Positions 25,618 through 35,029 of a stretch of DNA of 64,000 nt are shown here, piece after piece. Origin of the DNA: an uncultured Prevotella sp. (GTDB lineage Bacteria; Bacteroidota; Bacteroidia; Bacteroidales; Bacteroidaceae); NCBI GenBank assembly GCA_900541575.1, contig UQKO01000009.1:12651-76650 (forward strand). The letters are read 5' to 3'. Position 1 is the stretch's first letter. Each line of letters starts with the position of its first letter. The notes under the pieces were generated by a model. The model saw only the letters and a list, made by a program, of their open reading frames with translations. It made no database searches and was not told the DNA's origin. A program made the position numbers and the translations under genes.

Positions 25618-26154
25618 ATGAGAAAACTTACGGTAGAAGACCTCAACCGCATCGATGTAGAAACATTTCACCAAGCTGAAAAACTTCCTCTAGTGATGGT
25701 ACTCGACAATGTGCGTTCGCTTCACAATGTGGGAAGCGTATTGCGCACGGCAGATGCTTTCCGTGTGGAAGCTGTTTATATGTGTGGTATTACTGCTACC
25801 CCACCATCGGCTGAAATTCATAAGACAGCTCTTGGAGCAGAAAATTCCGTTAGTTGGCGCCACTTCGATGATACCCTAGAAGCAGTTATTTTACTGCAGA
25901 AGGAAGGTTACACAGTATTGGCAGTAGAACAAGTAGAGGGCAGCCTCAAACTTGGCACTTTCAGTTTTGAGCCTCATCGCCGCTATGCACTCGTAATGGG
26001 CAATGAAGTAAAAGGAGTAAGACAAGACGTGGTAGACGCTTGCGATCAAGCCATTGAAATACCCCAATATGGAACCAAACACTCTATGAACGTAAGCGTT
26101 ACGGCTGGCATCGTGATGTGGGAAGTTCAACGTGTGAATGGAGACTATTTTTAA
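25618..26154 (+). CDS. TrmH/SpoU family RNA 2'-O-methyltransferase
   Basis: 178 aa. SPOUT knot motifs in order: motif 1 LDNVRSLHNVGSVLRTADAF, motif 2 ALVMGNEVKGV, motif 3 IPQYGTKHSMNVSVTAGIV. The Arg in motif 1 and Asn in motif 3 are the usual functional residues. It methylates ribose in tRNA or rRNA using SAM; the target nucleotide cannot be read from the sequence. Short N-terminus without the L30e-like substrate domain, as in TrmH/TrmL-like forms. Directly beside the candidate oriC. Confidence 0.88.
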   Translation: MRKLTVEDLNRIDVETFHQAEKLPLVMVLDNVRSLHNVGSVLRTADAFRVEAVYMCGITATPPSAEIHKTALGAENSVSWRHFDDTLEAVILLQKEGYTVLAVEQVEGSLKLGTFSFEPHRRYALVMGNEVKGVRQDVVDACDQAIEIPQYGTKHSMNVSVTAGIVMWEVQRVNGDYF

Positions 26155-26291
26155 AATTATAGGGAATAATAAGAAGTTATGAGGTGATAAGGCTATCCTT
26201 TAAAAAAATCGAAAGGTAAGAAAGTAAATTTTCTTTTCTGTGGCTACCTAATATCACTTCATCTCCCTAATTATCTAATAAAATTCAAAGA

Positions 26292-27098
26292 ATGTACTCT
26301 GTAATAGCCCTCGACCTCGACGGAACACTCACTAATCATAATAAAGAAGTTACTCCTCTCACTCGCCAAGCCTTGCTCCAAGTTGAAAGTCAAGGCACTG
26401 TGCTTGTGCTTGCATCTGGACGTCCTACTTACGGCATCATGCCAGTAGCAGAATGTCTAGAAATGCCCCAAAAAGGTGGGTATATTCTTTCATATAATGG
26501 CGGAAAAATAGTAGATATAAGTACGGGTAAGGAACTCTATTCCAGCCACCTACCTCATGATGCTGTGTCACTTATTCATCAGTATGCTCGCACACATCGC
26601 TATGCACTTTTGGGTTATGTAGGTTCTGAAATAGTGACTGAACTTCCTGATGACCCTTATGTTATAGAAGAAAGCCGCATCAACAAGATGAAAATTCGCT
26701 CTGTAACCAATTTACTTGAAGCCATCGAATCGCAGCCTACCAAACTCCTCCTCACAGGAGAGCCCGAAGCCATGGTGCATGCCGAAGCCGACCTGAGTAA
26801 AATGCTTGAGGGCACTATGGACGTATATCGTTCCGCTCCTTTCTTTGTGGAACTCGTTCCCCTTGGTATAGATAAGGCCAAAAGCCTTGAGCGTCTTCTC
26901 GCCCACCTCCGCATGAACCGCACAGACCTGCTCGCATTTGGTGATGGTTACAATGACCTTTCCATGCTTCGCTATGCCGGATGCGGAGTGGCTATGGCTA
27001 ATGCCGCACCAGAAGTGCGTGCCGAGGCCGACTATGTTACGCTTTCTAACGAAGAAGACGGAATCGCTCATTTCCTATATAAAATGAGTAAAGAATAA
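26292..27098 (+). CDS. Cof-type HAD hydrolase (phosphatase)
   Basis: 268 aa. HAD motifs: ALDLDGTLTN (Asp nucleophile), LASGRPTYGI (motif II region), the Lys in DKAKSLERLL and motif IV FGDGYNDLSML. The C2-type cap between residues about 85 and 190 places it in the Cof/YbiV subfamily of sugar-phosphate or flavin phosphatases. Substrate unknown. It follows trmH by 137 bases on the same strand. Confidence 0.88.
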   Translation: MYSVIALDLDGTLTNHNKEVTPLTRQALLQVESQGTVLVLASGRPTYGIMPVAECLEMPQKGGYILSYNGGKIVDISTGKELYSSHLPHDAVSLIHQYARTHRYALLGYVGSEIVTELPDDPYVIEESRINKMKIRSVTNLLEAIESQPTKLLLTGEPEAMVHAEADLSKMLEGTMDVYRSAPFFVELVPLGIDKAKSLERLLAHLRMNRTDLLAFGDGYNDLSMLRYAGCGVAMANAAPEVRAEADYVTLSNEEDGIAHFLYKMSKE

Positions 27099-27213
27099 GC
27101 ATTTTTCGCTCCCTAACCCTACAAACTGCCAACAGCAAATGTCAAAGCGCAAACGCCACGGAAAGAGTGAAAATAAAATGCGTTAAAACTTTCCATTTGC
27201 ACCAACTTTTTCG

Positions 27214-27221
27214 TACTTTTG
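27214..27221 (+). promoter_or_regulatory. -7 promoter box of pckA
   Basis: TACTTTTG, 85 bases before the pckA ATG; a TTTG occurs at 27196-27199, closer than the usual spacing. Confidence 0.45.
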
Positions 27222-27306
27222 CTGCGGTAAAGGAAATGTAGCGTATTCGCTGCTCATCCAAGCCCAAACAAGTAAACCAATTTATTTTATAATTCAATAA
27301 ATCATT

Positions 27307-28911
27307 ATGGCAACATTAGATTTGACCAAGTACGGTATTACCGGTGTTACTGAGATCGTGCACAACCCCTCTTACGAGCAACTTTTCGAAGAGGAAACTA
27401 AGGCAGGCCTCGAAGGTTTCGAGAAAGGCCAAGAGACTGAGCTCGGCGCCGTAAACGTAATGACAGGTATCTACACCGGCCGTTCTCCTAAGGATAAGTT
27501 CATCGTAATGGACGAAAATTCTAAGGACACAGTATGGTGGACTACTCCCGAATATCCCAACGACAACAAGCCCGCTTCTAAGGAAGCTTGGGAAGCCGTT
27601 AAGGAAATCGCTAAGAAGGAGCTTTCTAACAAGCGTCTCTTCGTAGTAGATGGTTTCTGTGGTGCCAACAAGGAAACTCGCATGGCTGTGCGCTTCATCG
27701 TAGAAGTTGCTTGGCAGGCTCATTTCGTAACTAACATGTTCATCCGTCCTTCAAAGGAAGAACTTGAAAGCTTCGAGCCCGACTTTATCGTATACAATGC
27801 TTCTAAGGCTAAGGTAACTAACTACAAGGAACTCGGCCTCAACTCAGAAACTGCCGTTGTATTCAACATTACTAGCCGCGAGCAGGTGATCATCAACACT
27901 TGGTATGGTGGTGAAATGAAGAAGGGTATGTTCTCTATGATGAACTACTACAACCCCCTCAAGGGCATCGCTTCTATGCACTGCTCTGCCAATACCAACA
28001 TGGACGAGACTAGCTCAGCTATCTTCTTCGGCCTCTCAGGTACTGGTAAGACTACCCTCTCTACCGATCCTAAGCGTAAGCTCATCGGTGATGACGAACA
28101 CGGATGGGATGACAATGGTGTGTTCAACTATGAAGGTGGTTGCTATGCTAAGGTTATCAACCTTGATAAGGAAAGCGAGCCCGATATCTATGGTGCTATC
28201 AAGCGCGATGCACTTCTTGAGAACGTTACCGTTGACGCTAACGGCAAGATCGACTTTGCTGATAAGAGCGTAACTGAGAACACTCGTGTAAGCTATCCTA
28301 TCTATCACATCAAGAACATCGTTAAGCCCATCAGCAAGGGTCCCGCTGCAAAGCAAGTTATCATGCTTTCTGCCGATGCTTTTGGTGTACTTCCTCCCGT
28401 ATCTATTCTTTCTTCTGAGCAGGCACAGTACTATTTCCTCTCAGGCTTCACTGCTAAGCTTGCTGGTACTGAGCGCGGTATCACTGAGCCTACTCCTACA
28501 TTCTCAGCTTGCTTCGGCCAGGCATTCCTCGAATTGCACCCCACTAAGTATGCTGCAGAACTCGTAAAGAAGATGGAAGCTAACGGTGCTAAGGCATATC
28601 TCGTTAACACTGGTTGGAATGGTTCTGGTAAGCGTATCTCTATCCGTGATACTCGTGGTATCATCGATGCTATCCTCGATGGTTCTATCGATAAGGCTCC
28701 TACTAAGACTATCCCCTTCTTCGACTTCGTTGTTCCTACTGAACTTCCTGGAGTTGATCCTAAGATTCTTGATCCTCGCGACACTTACGCTGACGCTTCT
28801 GTATGGGAAGAGAAGGCTAAGGATCTCGCAGCTCGCTTCATCAAGAATTTCAAGAAGTACGAGACTAACGAAGCTGGTAAGGCTCTCGTTGCCGCTGGTC
28901 CTCAGCTCTAA
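27307..28911 (+). CDS. pckA: phosphoenolpyruvate carboxykinase (ATP)
   Basis: 534 aa, full length. Motifs: IYTGRSPKDKFIV, substrate loop around SMHCSANTN, P-loop FFGLSGTGKTTLSTDPKR, and metal site IGDDEHGWDD. Codons are strongly biased (GGT, AAG, CGT, CTC runs) like those of sdhA, suggesting high expression. In anaerobic Bacteroidales it usually works toward oxaloacetate, fixing CO2 and making ATP, feeding the fumarate-reducing branch that ends in succinate; sdhCAB at 59-63 kb is the partner in this route. Strong terminator at 28970. Confidence 0.97.
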   Translation: MATLDLTKYGITGVTEIVHNPSYEQLFEEETKAGLEGFEKGQETELGAVNVMTGIYTGRSPKDKFIVMDENSKDTVWWTTPEYPNDNKPASKEAWEAVKEIAKKELSNKRLFVVDGFCGANKETRMAVRFIVEVAWQAHFVTNMFIRPSKEELESFEPDFIVYNASKAKVTNYKELGLNSETAVVFNITSREQVIINTWYGGEMKKGMFSMMNYYNPLKGIASMHCSANTNMDETSSAIFFGLSGTGKTTLSTDPKRKLIGDDEHGWDDNGVFNYEGGCYAKVINLDKESEPDIYGAIKRDALLENVTVDANGKIDFADKSVTENTRVSYPIYHIKNIVKPISKGPAAKQVIMLSADAFGVLPPVSILSSEQAQYYFLSGFTAKLAGTERGITEPTPTFSACFGQAFLELHPTKYAAELVKKMEANGAKAYLVNTGWNGSGKRISIRDTRGIIDAILDGSIDKAPTKTIPFFDFVVPTELPGVDPKILDPRDTYADASVWEEKAKDLAARFIKNFKKYETNEAGKALVAAGPQL

Positions 28912-28969
28912 TAAAGAATCTGCATAGCTCATTCTCCTATTTTTGAAATGAGTTATACTTGATAAAAAT

Positions 28970-29003
28970 AAGAGTGTGCATGGTTTCTCTGTGCACACTC
29001 TTT
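28970..29003 (+). terminator. terminator of pckA
   Basis: AAGAGTGTGCA / TGCACACTCTT 11-bp stem followed by T-rich sequence, 59 bases behind the stop. Confidence 0.75.
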
Positions 29004-29033
29004 GTGTATATATAGACTATATACGATTAGTAA

Positions 29034-29229
29034 TTTTGACGATGAAGATTAAGCTGTTTCTACGGCTTAAATCTTAGTACTCTAACGATGAAGACCGATA
29101 GGTGTTAACGATGAAGACCGTTAGGTGCTAACGATAAAGACCGATAGACTCTATGGATAAAGACCGATAGGATAGACTGATTTTGAACGCATAACGAGGT
29201 GATTTTGCCTCGCGCGCGCGTGTATTTAT
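29034..29229 (+). repeat. 196-bp repeat element, copy 1 (inverse of 63741-63936)
   Basis: Matches the complement of 63741-63936 over 196 bp with about 14-15 mismatches by eye and equal length. Inside are four units of 23 bp (29092-29183) beginning TAACGATGAAGACCG or close variants. Some units can form CTAACGAT/ATCGTTAG hairpins. It ends in an alternating CG run (CGCGCGCGCGTG) before TATTTAT. No gene inside. Beyond it, 29230-29520 shows no feature. Confidence 0.9.
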
Positions 29230-29524
29230 ATAGGCGTGGTGTGTTGCTTAAAAGGGAGGAATTTTCTCACTTAGCCACCAGAGGGGAGAAAAAGGAATTA
29301 GAAGGAAGAAGAAGGTATTACAAACAGGGTACATAGATAGATTTATGCTTCGTAAGCAGAGATGATGCGTTCCCTTCATAAATGCTGTCCCAATTTGTAT
29401 TCCACATCATATGGATCGTGTATGGTAAAGTGGGTCACTCTACTGCTTACAACAAGGAAATGGACAAACATACGACATTAGGGTAATACCCACCGGGAAT
29501 ATCCGCTGACCTAATATAACAAAT

Positions 29525-29562
29525 ACAGAAGGCTTCAATTCGTTAGAACTGAAGCCTTCTGT
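29525..29562 (-). terminator. hairpin, possible terminator of the AEC permease gene
   Basis: ACAGAAGGCTTCA / TGAAGCCTTCTGT 13-bp stem, about 180 bases behind the permease stop; T-run is modest. Confidence 0.45.
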
Positions 29563-29742
29563 GTATAGGGTGATTTTTATATTGTACTAAAGGTGTATGT
29601 CTGCAGAGATAGTAATATATTAGGTTAAGGGGTGTAATCTTAATATTTCATTATTACTTTCGGAGTATTTTACGCGCATTAGATTTTGAGGTAGGTGCGA
29701 TGTGCATTTTTTATAGAGAATTTCTAATGAGAAAATCCAATA

Positions 29743-30669
29743 TTAAAATAGGCTTGCAAGATAAGCCACTAGAGGGATGGTGACAACGGAAAGCAAGGTG
29801 GTGAAGAAAAGTCCCTGCGTCATTACGCGTTCGTCCTGTCCATATTGTAAGCAGAGCATAATACCATTGGTGGCTACGGGCATGGCGCTGAGTACAACGG
29901 CTACATCGCTCACAAAGGGGTTGATTCCCATGAGAGCAAGCACGCCTCCTACGGCTAGAGGGAGGACGATGAGTCGTAGCAGCGTCATGGAATAGACGAA
30001 ACGATTGCCAAACATGTCTTTCACGGGGATGTGGCTAAGGCTCGAACCGATGATGAGCAAGGCGCAAGGTGTGGTGAGGTCGCCTAGCAGATGAAACCAT
30101 TCTCCTATGGGAGTGGGCATTTTAATGCGTGCAATAGCAATAACCACAGCTATGAGCGAGGCTATGACGCATGGCGAAAGAATCAGTTTTGGCGAGAAGG
30201 CACTCTTGGCTTTGCCACCATTGATAAAGGACACACCGATGGTAAACACTAAGAGATTAAACGGAATATTGAGTACGGAAGCACAGAATACAGCTTTTGG
30301 ACCGAACACTGCGTCGCACACGGGATAGCCAATAAAACTCACATTGCCAAAGGCAAGCATGAAGCGGAAGATTCCTAAGCGCGACTTGTTCACCTTAAAT
30401 ATGTGGGGAATGAGATAGGCTAGACCGATAAGCACCACATAGTTGACCACTGCTACGATGCCAAGCGCAATGAGTTCGGAATTTTCAAAAGCGAGATCTT
30501 TTCCCATCACAGAGGCCAAAATAAGTGCAGGCATGGAAATATTCATGATGAAGACGGAGAGTTTTCGGTCAAGATCGCCCGACCATAAATCTCGCTTTGC
30601 AGCAAAAAGTCCCACCATTACGATGCCAAATATCATTAGCATCTGCGTCACAATGTGTAGTAAATCCAT
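29743..30669 (-). CDS. AEC (auxin efflux carrier-like) family transporter
   Basis: 308 aa with about ten hydrophobic segments in two five-helix halves. Family features: LMIFGIVMVGLFAAKR at the start, FIMNISMPALILASV, PCALLIIGSSL, and APGxxx-like MPVATNGIMLCLQYG. Bacterial members carry organic anions such as malate or amino acids by secondary transport; substrate here is unknown. Monocistronic, with a TAACTTTG box about 90 bases upstream (30760-30767, minus). Convergent with pckA across a repeat-rich gap. Confidence 0.82.
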   Translation of the reverse strand: MDLLHIVTQMLMIFGIVMVGLFAAKRDLWSGDLDRKLSVFIMNISMPALILASVMGKDLAFENSELIALGIVAVVNYVVLIGLAYLIPHIFKVNKSRLGIFRFMLAFGNVSFIGYPVCDAVFGPKAVFCASVLNIPFNLLVFTIGVSFINGGKAKSAFSPKLILSPCVIASLIAVVIAIARIKMPTPIGEWFHLLGDLTTPCALLIIGSSLSHIPVKDMFGNRFVYSMTLLRLIVLPLAVGGVLALMGINPFVSDVAVVLSAMPVATNGIMLCLQYGQDERVMTQGLFFTTLLSVVTIPLVAYLASLF

Positions 30670-30759
30670 TTGTTTTGTCTGTCTGTGCTTTGTGAAGATG
30701 CGTACTGAAGGTGTAAGCGTACGCTGAGAAGCCCCAAAGCGTTAATATCGTTTGGAGTG

Positions 30760-30767
30760 CAAAGTTA
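30760..30767 (-). promoter_or_regulatory. -7 promoter box of AEC transporter
   Basis: TAACTTTG on the minus strand, 91 bases before the ATG. Confidence 0.4.
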
Positions 30768-30823
30768 CAAACTATTATAGGAATTTAAGAATATAGAAAG
30801 TTGAATCTTTCGTTGTATGGGTA

Positions 30824-31765
30824 TTATCTGTCCGTTAGGCTAGATAATGCAATGTCCATTTTATATACGTTTGTTTCCCGAAGTTGGAAACCTAGCGATT
30901 GGTAAAGTCTATTGGCGGCTATGCGCGAGGGTCGAGAAGTAAGGTTTACACTATCGGCACCACGCTGTCGTGCCTGGAAAATCAAGTGTTCGAGTAGAAT
31001 ACGGGCGTAGCCTTTTCCGCGTTCATTAGCATCTACTACGACGTCTTCTATCCATGCTTTTGTGCCAGTGAGCAGCGGACACAGACATAGGGTGGCAGTG
31101 CCGATGATGCGATTGTCCGTACTTTCAGTATTTTCGGTGCTGAGGAGTAAGTACACCATTCGGTTGATATTGTCTGCACTTTCTAGTTGTTGAAGGCTTT
31201 CGAGGGATAGTTGATTGGCTGAAGCTGACAGTTGTGGCAAAAGATGATTAATCGCTTGAAGGGTCTGCTTCGTACATTGAGCGGAGGTTAAGAGTTCAAT
31301 AGAGCATCGCTTGCGTAAGGCAAAAAGTTCGCTGATGGTTTTGCCGTAAAGAGGATGTATTAAAGTAGGAGCTATTTCGGCTAGGGGTTCGAGCACAAAG
31401 AGACGGTTGGTTAGCTCTGGATGAGGCAAAGAGAGAGATTCGTTATGAATCACGTGGTGGTCGACAAGGAGCAGGTCTATATCGATAATGCGGTCGTGGT
31501 AGGTATGATCTACGCTTTTCTGTGTGCGCCCCATATCTCGCTCAATATCTTGCGTTATACGTAGTATGTCGGTGGTAGAGAGCGAGGTTTCAACCGCTAT
31601 GGCTGTATTGAGAAATTGGTTATCTGAGCTGAACCCTACGGGAGCGGTCTGTATGGGTGTGGCAGTCTTTACTACGCGACCTATGCGCTGGGCTATGAGT
31701 TGCGTGGCTTGTTCGATATTGTGAAGGCGGTTGCCTAGGTTAGTGCCGAGAGAGAGGTAGAGCAT
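30824..31765 (-). CDS. folK: FolK (HPPK) fused to a GNAT acetyltransferase domain
   Basis: 313 aa in one uninterrupted frame. Residues 1-155 are 6-hydroxymethyl-7,8-dihydropterin pyrophosphokinase: LSLGTNLGNR, TAPVGFSSDNQFLNTA, DIERDMGRT, DRIIDIDLLL, LPHPELTNRLFVLEPL. Residues about 160-308 are a GNAT domain: WIEDVVVDANERGKGYARIL (acetyl-CoA loop) and SRPSRIAANRLYQSLGF. HPPK normally stops at about 160 aa, so this is double length. The kinase makes the folate precursor; the acceptor of the acetyl group is unknown. It lies behind the ftsX-queA operon after a terminator. Confidence 0.88.
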   Translation of the reverse strand: MLYLSLGTNLGNRLHNIEQATQLIAQRIGRVVKTATPIQTAPVGFSSDNQFLNTAIAVETSLSTTDILRITQDIERDMGRTQKSVDHTYHDRIIDIDLLLVDHHVIHNESLSLPHPELTNRLFVLEPLAEIAPTLIHPLYGKTISELFALRKRCSIELLTSAQCTKQTLQAINHLLPQLSASANQLSLESLQQLESADNINRMVYLLLSTENTESTDNRIIGTATLCLCPLLTGTKAWIEDVVVDANERGKGYARILLEHLIFQARQRGADSVNLTSRPSRIAANRLYQSLGFQLRETNVYKMDIALSSLTDR

Positions 31766-31906
31766 ATTTTTCGTGTGGGGGCTTCTAATACTTCTAGCCC
31801 TTCTTTTTATATATAACTCAGGTTAAAACAAAAATTCAATATATCAGCCTTTTTATAGACACAAGAGAAACGCTAGATATTTCAGAATCTAAGTATTTAT
31901 AAAAAC

Positions 31907-31945
31907 AGCGAGGCGAAGCTACTTGGAGGGGAGCTTCGCCTCGCT
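31907..31945 (-). terminator. terminator of the ftsX-queA operon
   Basis: AGCGAGGCGAAGCT / AGCTTCGCCTCGCT, a 14-bp GC-rich stem followed by TTTTT on the minus strand, 35 bases behind queA. Confidence 0.85.
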
Positions 31946-31979
31946 ATAAATTAAGAATTAAGAAGAGAGGAGACTGTGA

Positions 31980-33032
31980 TTAATCAATGATAAGCATCAC
32001 ATCACCGAAAGGACCAAACTTATAGTCGTGCTTCAGTGCCTCGTTGTAAGCATTCATTGTCTCATCGTAGCCACCGAATGCAGCAGTGAGCATGAGCAGG
32101 GTGGAGTAAGGGAGGTGGAAATTGGAGAGCATGGCATCAGCCACGTGGAACTCGTAGGGAGGGAAGATAAACTTGTTTGTCCATCCTTCAAACTCCTTTA
32201 TGCGATTGTCCGTGCTGCATGAAGCTTCAATGGCACGTTGTACGGTAGTACCAACGGCCAGGATTTTATGACCTTGATCTTTGGCAGAATTGACAATGTT
32301 GCAGCATGCTTCGCCTACAAACATCTGTTCCGAGTCCATCTTGTGCTTGGTAAGGTCTTCCACATCGGTATTGCGGAAGTTGCCAAGGCCGCAATGGAGC
32401 GTAATAAAAGCCTCTTTAATACCCTTAATTTCCATGCGCTTCATCATTTCGCGTGAGAAGTGCATACCTGCTGTAGGAGCCGTCACTGCACCCTCGTTTT
32501 TGGCGAAGATACACTGGAAGCGTTCCAAATCCTCGGGTTCGCTCTCGCGGCCTATGAAGCGAGGAATAGGAGCTTCTCCCAAGGCATAGAGCGAGCGCTT
32601 GAACTCTTCGTGGTCGCCGTCATAAAGAAAGCGGAGCGTACGTCCGCGGCTTGTAGTATTGTCGATTACCTCGGCCACGATAGAATTGTCTTCACCAAAA
32701 TAGAGCTTGTTGCCGATGCGAATCTTGCGAGCTGGATCTACGAGCACATCCCAAAGGCGGAGTTCTTGATTAAGTTCGCGCAGTAGAAATACTTCGATGC
32801 GTGCGCCAGTCTTCTCCTTATTGCCGTAGAGACGTGCAGGGAACACCTTCGTATCGTTGAATATGAACACATCGTCTTCGTCGAAGAAAGTGAGCAAATC
32901 TTTAAACATGAGGTGTTCTATATCTCCCGTTTTTCGGTGGAGCACCATCATGCGGCATTCGTCGCGATGGGGTGCGGGGTATTGTGCAATTTTATCTTCA
33001 GGGAGTTTGAATTTAAACTGTGATAGCTTCAT
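31980..33032 (-). CDS. queA: S-adenosylmethionine:tRNA ribosyltransferase-isomerase
   Basis: 350 aa from ATG 33030-33032 (MKLSQFKFKLPEDKIAQYPA), the family start; 26 upstream in-frame residues are not conserved. Typical blocks: FIFNDTKVFPARL, GARIEVFLLRE, TAPTAGMHFS, LHCGLGNFR, and FPPYEFHVADAMLSNFHLPY. It builds epoxyqueuosine on tRNA by moving ribose from SAM to preQ1. Last gene of the ftsX-DUF3098-uppP-truB-queA run, with a terminator behind it. Confidence 0.95.
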   Translation of the reverse strand: MKLSQFKFKLPEDKIAQYPAPHRDECRMMVLHRKTGDIEHLMFKDLLTFFDEDDVFIFNDTKVFPARLYGNKEKTGARIEVFLLRELNQELRLWDVLVDPARKIRIGNKLYFGEDNSIVAEVIDNTTSRGRTLRFLYDGDHEEFKRSLYALGEAPIPRFIGRESEPEDLERFQCIFAKNEGAVTAPTAGMHFSREMMKRMEIKGIKEAFITLHCGLGNFRNTDVEDLTKHKMDSEQMFVGEACCNIVNSAKDQGHKILAVGTTVQRAIEASCSTDNRIKEFEGWTNKFIFPPYEFHVADAMLSNFHLPYSTLLMLTAAFGGYDETMNAYNEALKHDYKFGPFGDVMLIID

Positions 33033-33172
33033 ATCGGTATGAGGAGTTTCTTTGGCTATTCTGATAGGGAAATGCCTGTTTTTATTGATGATGTGATTGA
33101 AAATGTGCATGCGAGGCGATTATGAAGAGAACTACAAGCCCTCTTTCTCACTTTATCATCCTTGTAGCACCT

Positions 33173-34030
33173 CTATTTTGCTTCAATCAGTTGTGTGAAA
33201 TCTTCGATTGAGAAGCAACGATCAAGGGTAAAGTGGCCTACGCGTGAGCGTCTGAGTGCTGTGAGATGAGCTCCGCTTCCGAGGGCTTCGCCGATGTCGC
33301 GCGCCAAAGCACGGATATAGGTGCCTTTCGAGCAGACCACGCGGATGGTCATCTCCTGCCGTTCAAGGTGACATTCTGTAAGCTCTATGCAGTCAATGTG
33401 TAAAGGTTTAGCTTTGAGCTGTACCTCTTCTTGTGTTTGTCCGCTACGAGCGAGGTCGTAAGCACGTTTACCTTCTATCTTGCACGCTGAGAATACGGGC
33501 GGCACTTGCATGATGTCGCCCACAAATTGTGTGAGCACTTGACGTATCATTTCCTCGGTAATATGCTCAGTGGGGAAGGTACGATCAATGGGGTGTTCTA
33601 GATCGAAACTCGGAGTTGTAGCTCCTAGCTTGATTGTGGCAAAGTATTCTTTCACGCCACTTTGCAACTCTTCGATGAGTTTTGTGGCTCGTCCTGTGGC
33701 AACAACCATTACACCTGTGGCCAAAGGGTCGAGTGTGCCAGCGTGGCCTATCTTAATTTTCTTTTTACCAAGCGCTCGGGATAGTACCCATCTTACCTTT
33801 GCCACGAGCTGAAATGAGGTCATGTGGAGTGGTTTGTCAAAAGCCACGACGCAGGGCAGGATGCCGCCCATGAGCGGATTGCCATCTTCTGTGGTCACAT
33901 TGGGGTGGACTATGAAGTCTTTTAGCACATCAATGCTTGTGAAGTGAGGCTGCGCATCGTTTGGGGTGGAAAGCGCTTCTAAGGCTACGGGGGGCAGAAT
34001 ATAGTCTGCTATGGTCTGTTTCTTAGCCAT
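33173..34030 (-). CDS. truB: tRNA pseudouridine-55 synthase
   Basis: 285 aa from ATG 34028-34030 (MAKKQTIADYILPP); in-frame Met codons at 34060 and 34093 give longer forms. The catalytic Asp is in GHAGTLDPLATGVM. Also FDKPLHMTSFQLV and CSKGTYIRALARDIGEALG. An extra stretch of about 50 residues precedes the first conserved block, with HFTSIDVLKDFIVHP, seen in some Bacteroidales TruB. It makes psi-55 in the T loop of tRNAs. Gap to uppP is 80 bases. Confidence 0.93.
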   Translation of the reverse strand: MAKKQTIADYILPPVALEALSTPNDAQPHFTSIDVLKDFIVHPNVTTEDGNPLMGGILPCVVAFDKPLHMTSFQLVAKVRWVLSRALGKKKIKIGHAGTLDPLATGVMVVATGRATKLIEELQSGVKEYFATIKLGATTPSFDLEHPIDRTFPTEHITEEMIRQVLTQFVGDIMQVPPVFSACKIEGKRAYDLARSGQTQEEVQLKAKPLHIDCIELTECHLERQEMTIRVVCSKGTYIRALARDIGEALGSGAHLTALRRSRVGHFTLDRCFSIEDFTQLIEAK

Positions 34031-34110
34031 ATATTGTGGAGCAAAATATCGGATGTTCATTGGTCTTCTCGAGATTCCAATCCGATATTTCAAGTAAAAA
34101 CTTTCTTGCT

Positions 34111-34953
34111 TTATTTAAGTAAGGAGTAGACGATGGATGCTACGCCGACAATGGCGCAATAGTAGGCAAAGTAGATGAGTTTTCCCTTCTTGACGATACC
34201 TATCATCCATTTACATGCTGCACATCCTGAGATAAATGCTGCAACGAATCCTACGATGAGGGGAAGCGTATCGATACCTCCTGTGGCTTCTTCACCCTTC
34301 ACCATCTTGAGCACGTCAAGCAGTGCTTCGCCCAAAATGGGGGGGATTACCATGAGAAAGGAAAATTGTGCCAACTTCTCTTTTTTATTGCCGAGGAGCA
34401 ATCCTGTGGCAATGGTGCTACCCGAACGACTGAGGCCGGGGAGCACGGCTACTGCTTGTGCTAAACCTATGATGAAGGCATGGCTGAGCGAGATGTTCTC
34501 GCGTTGACGCGGACGGGCCAGGTAGGAGAATGTGAGTAAAGCGGCCGTCAGGAGAAGACAGATGCCCACTACGAGCAGACCTGATCCAAAGATATCTTCC
34601 ACCTGGTCCTTGAAGAATACGCCCACAATGCCGATGGGAATCATCGATACAAGGATATTGAGCACGTAGCGTTGGTCTGGGTTGAGACGATTGAGGAAGG
34701 TTCCGTTGCCCTTGAGAGAGCGAGGGGAGAGAGGGCTACACATGCCCTTGAGAATTTTCCCTATTTCGCTGCCGAGAATGACGAGGGTGCTAAGTACGGT
34801 GGCCACGTGTACGGCAATGGTAAAAGTCATATTGCTTTCGCCGTCGATGCCGAAGAGTTCAGAAACTATGGTGAGGTGTCCGCTGCTACTCACGGGGAGA
34901 TATTCTGTGAGTCCTTGCAGAAGCCCCATGATAAGGGCTTGGAGGGTATTCAT
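34111..34953 (-). CDS. uppP: undecaprenyl-diphosphatase
   Basis: 280 aa, eight or so membrane helices. The two active-site signatures are GLTEYLPVSSSGHL near residue 14 and LPGLSRSGSTI near 165. BacA/UppP removes a phosphate from undecaprenyl diphosphate so the carrier lipid can be used again for peptidoglycan and O-glycans. Between DUF3098 and truB on the same strand with small gaps, a conserved Bacteroidetes arrangement. Confidence 0.95.
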   Translation of the reverse strand: MNTLQALIMGLLQGLTEYLPVSSSGHLTIVSELFGIDGESNMTFTIAVHVATVLSTLVILGSEIGKILKGMCSPLSPRSLKGNGTFLNRLNPDQRYVLNILVSMIPIGIVGVFFKDQVEDIFGSGLLVVGICLLLTAALLTFSYLARPRQRENISLSHAFIIGLAQAVAVLPGLSRSGSTIATGLLLGNKKEKLAQFSFLMVIPPILGEALLDVLKMVKGEEATGGIDTLPLIVGFVAAFISGCAACKWMIGIVKKGKLIYFAYYCAIVGVASIVYSLLK

Positions 34954-35029
34954 TCTTTATCTTGTGTTATGGGTTTATGAGAAAGATTGATATGGAGTTA
35001 CCTTTGTGAGGTGTCGTAGCTCAATAATC

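Noticed and set aside
25404..25674. short frames on both strands in the DnaA-box region
   Set aside because: They have no domain and are explained by AT-rich origin-like DNA.
29092..29183. CRISPR array
   Set aside because: The 23-bp units are adjacent with no spacers and differ by point changes; no cas genes are present.
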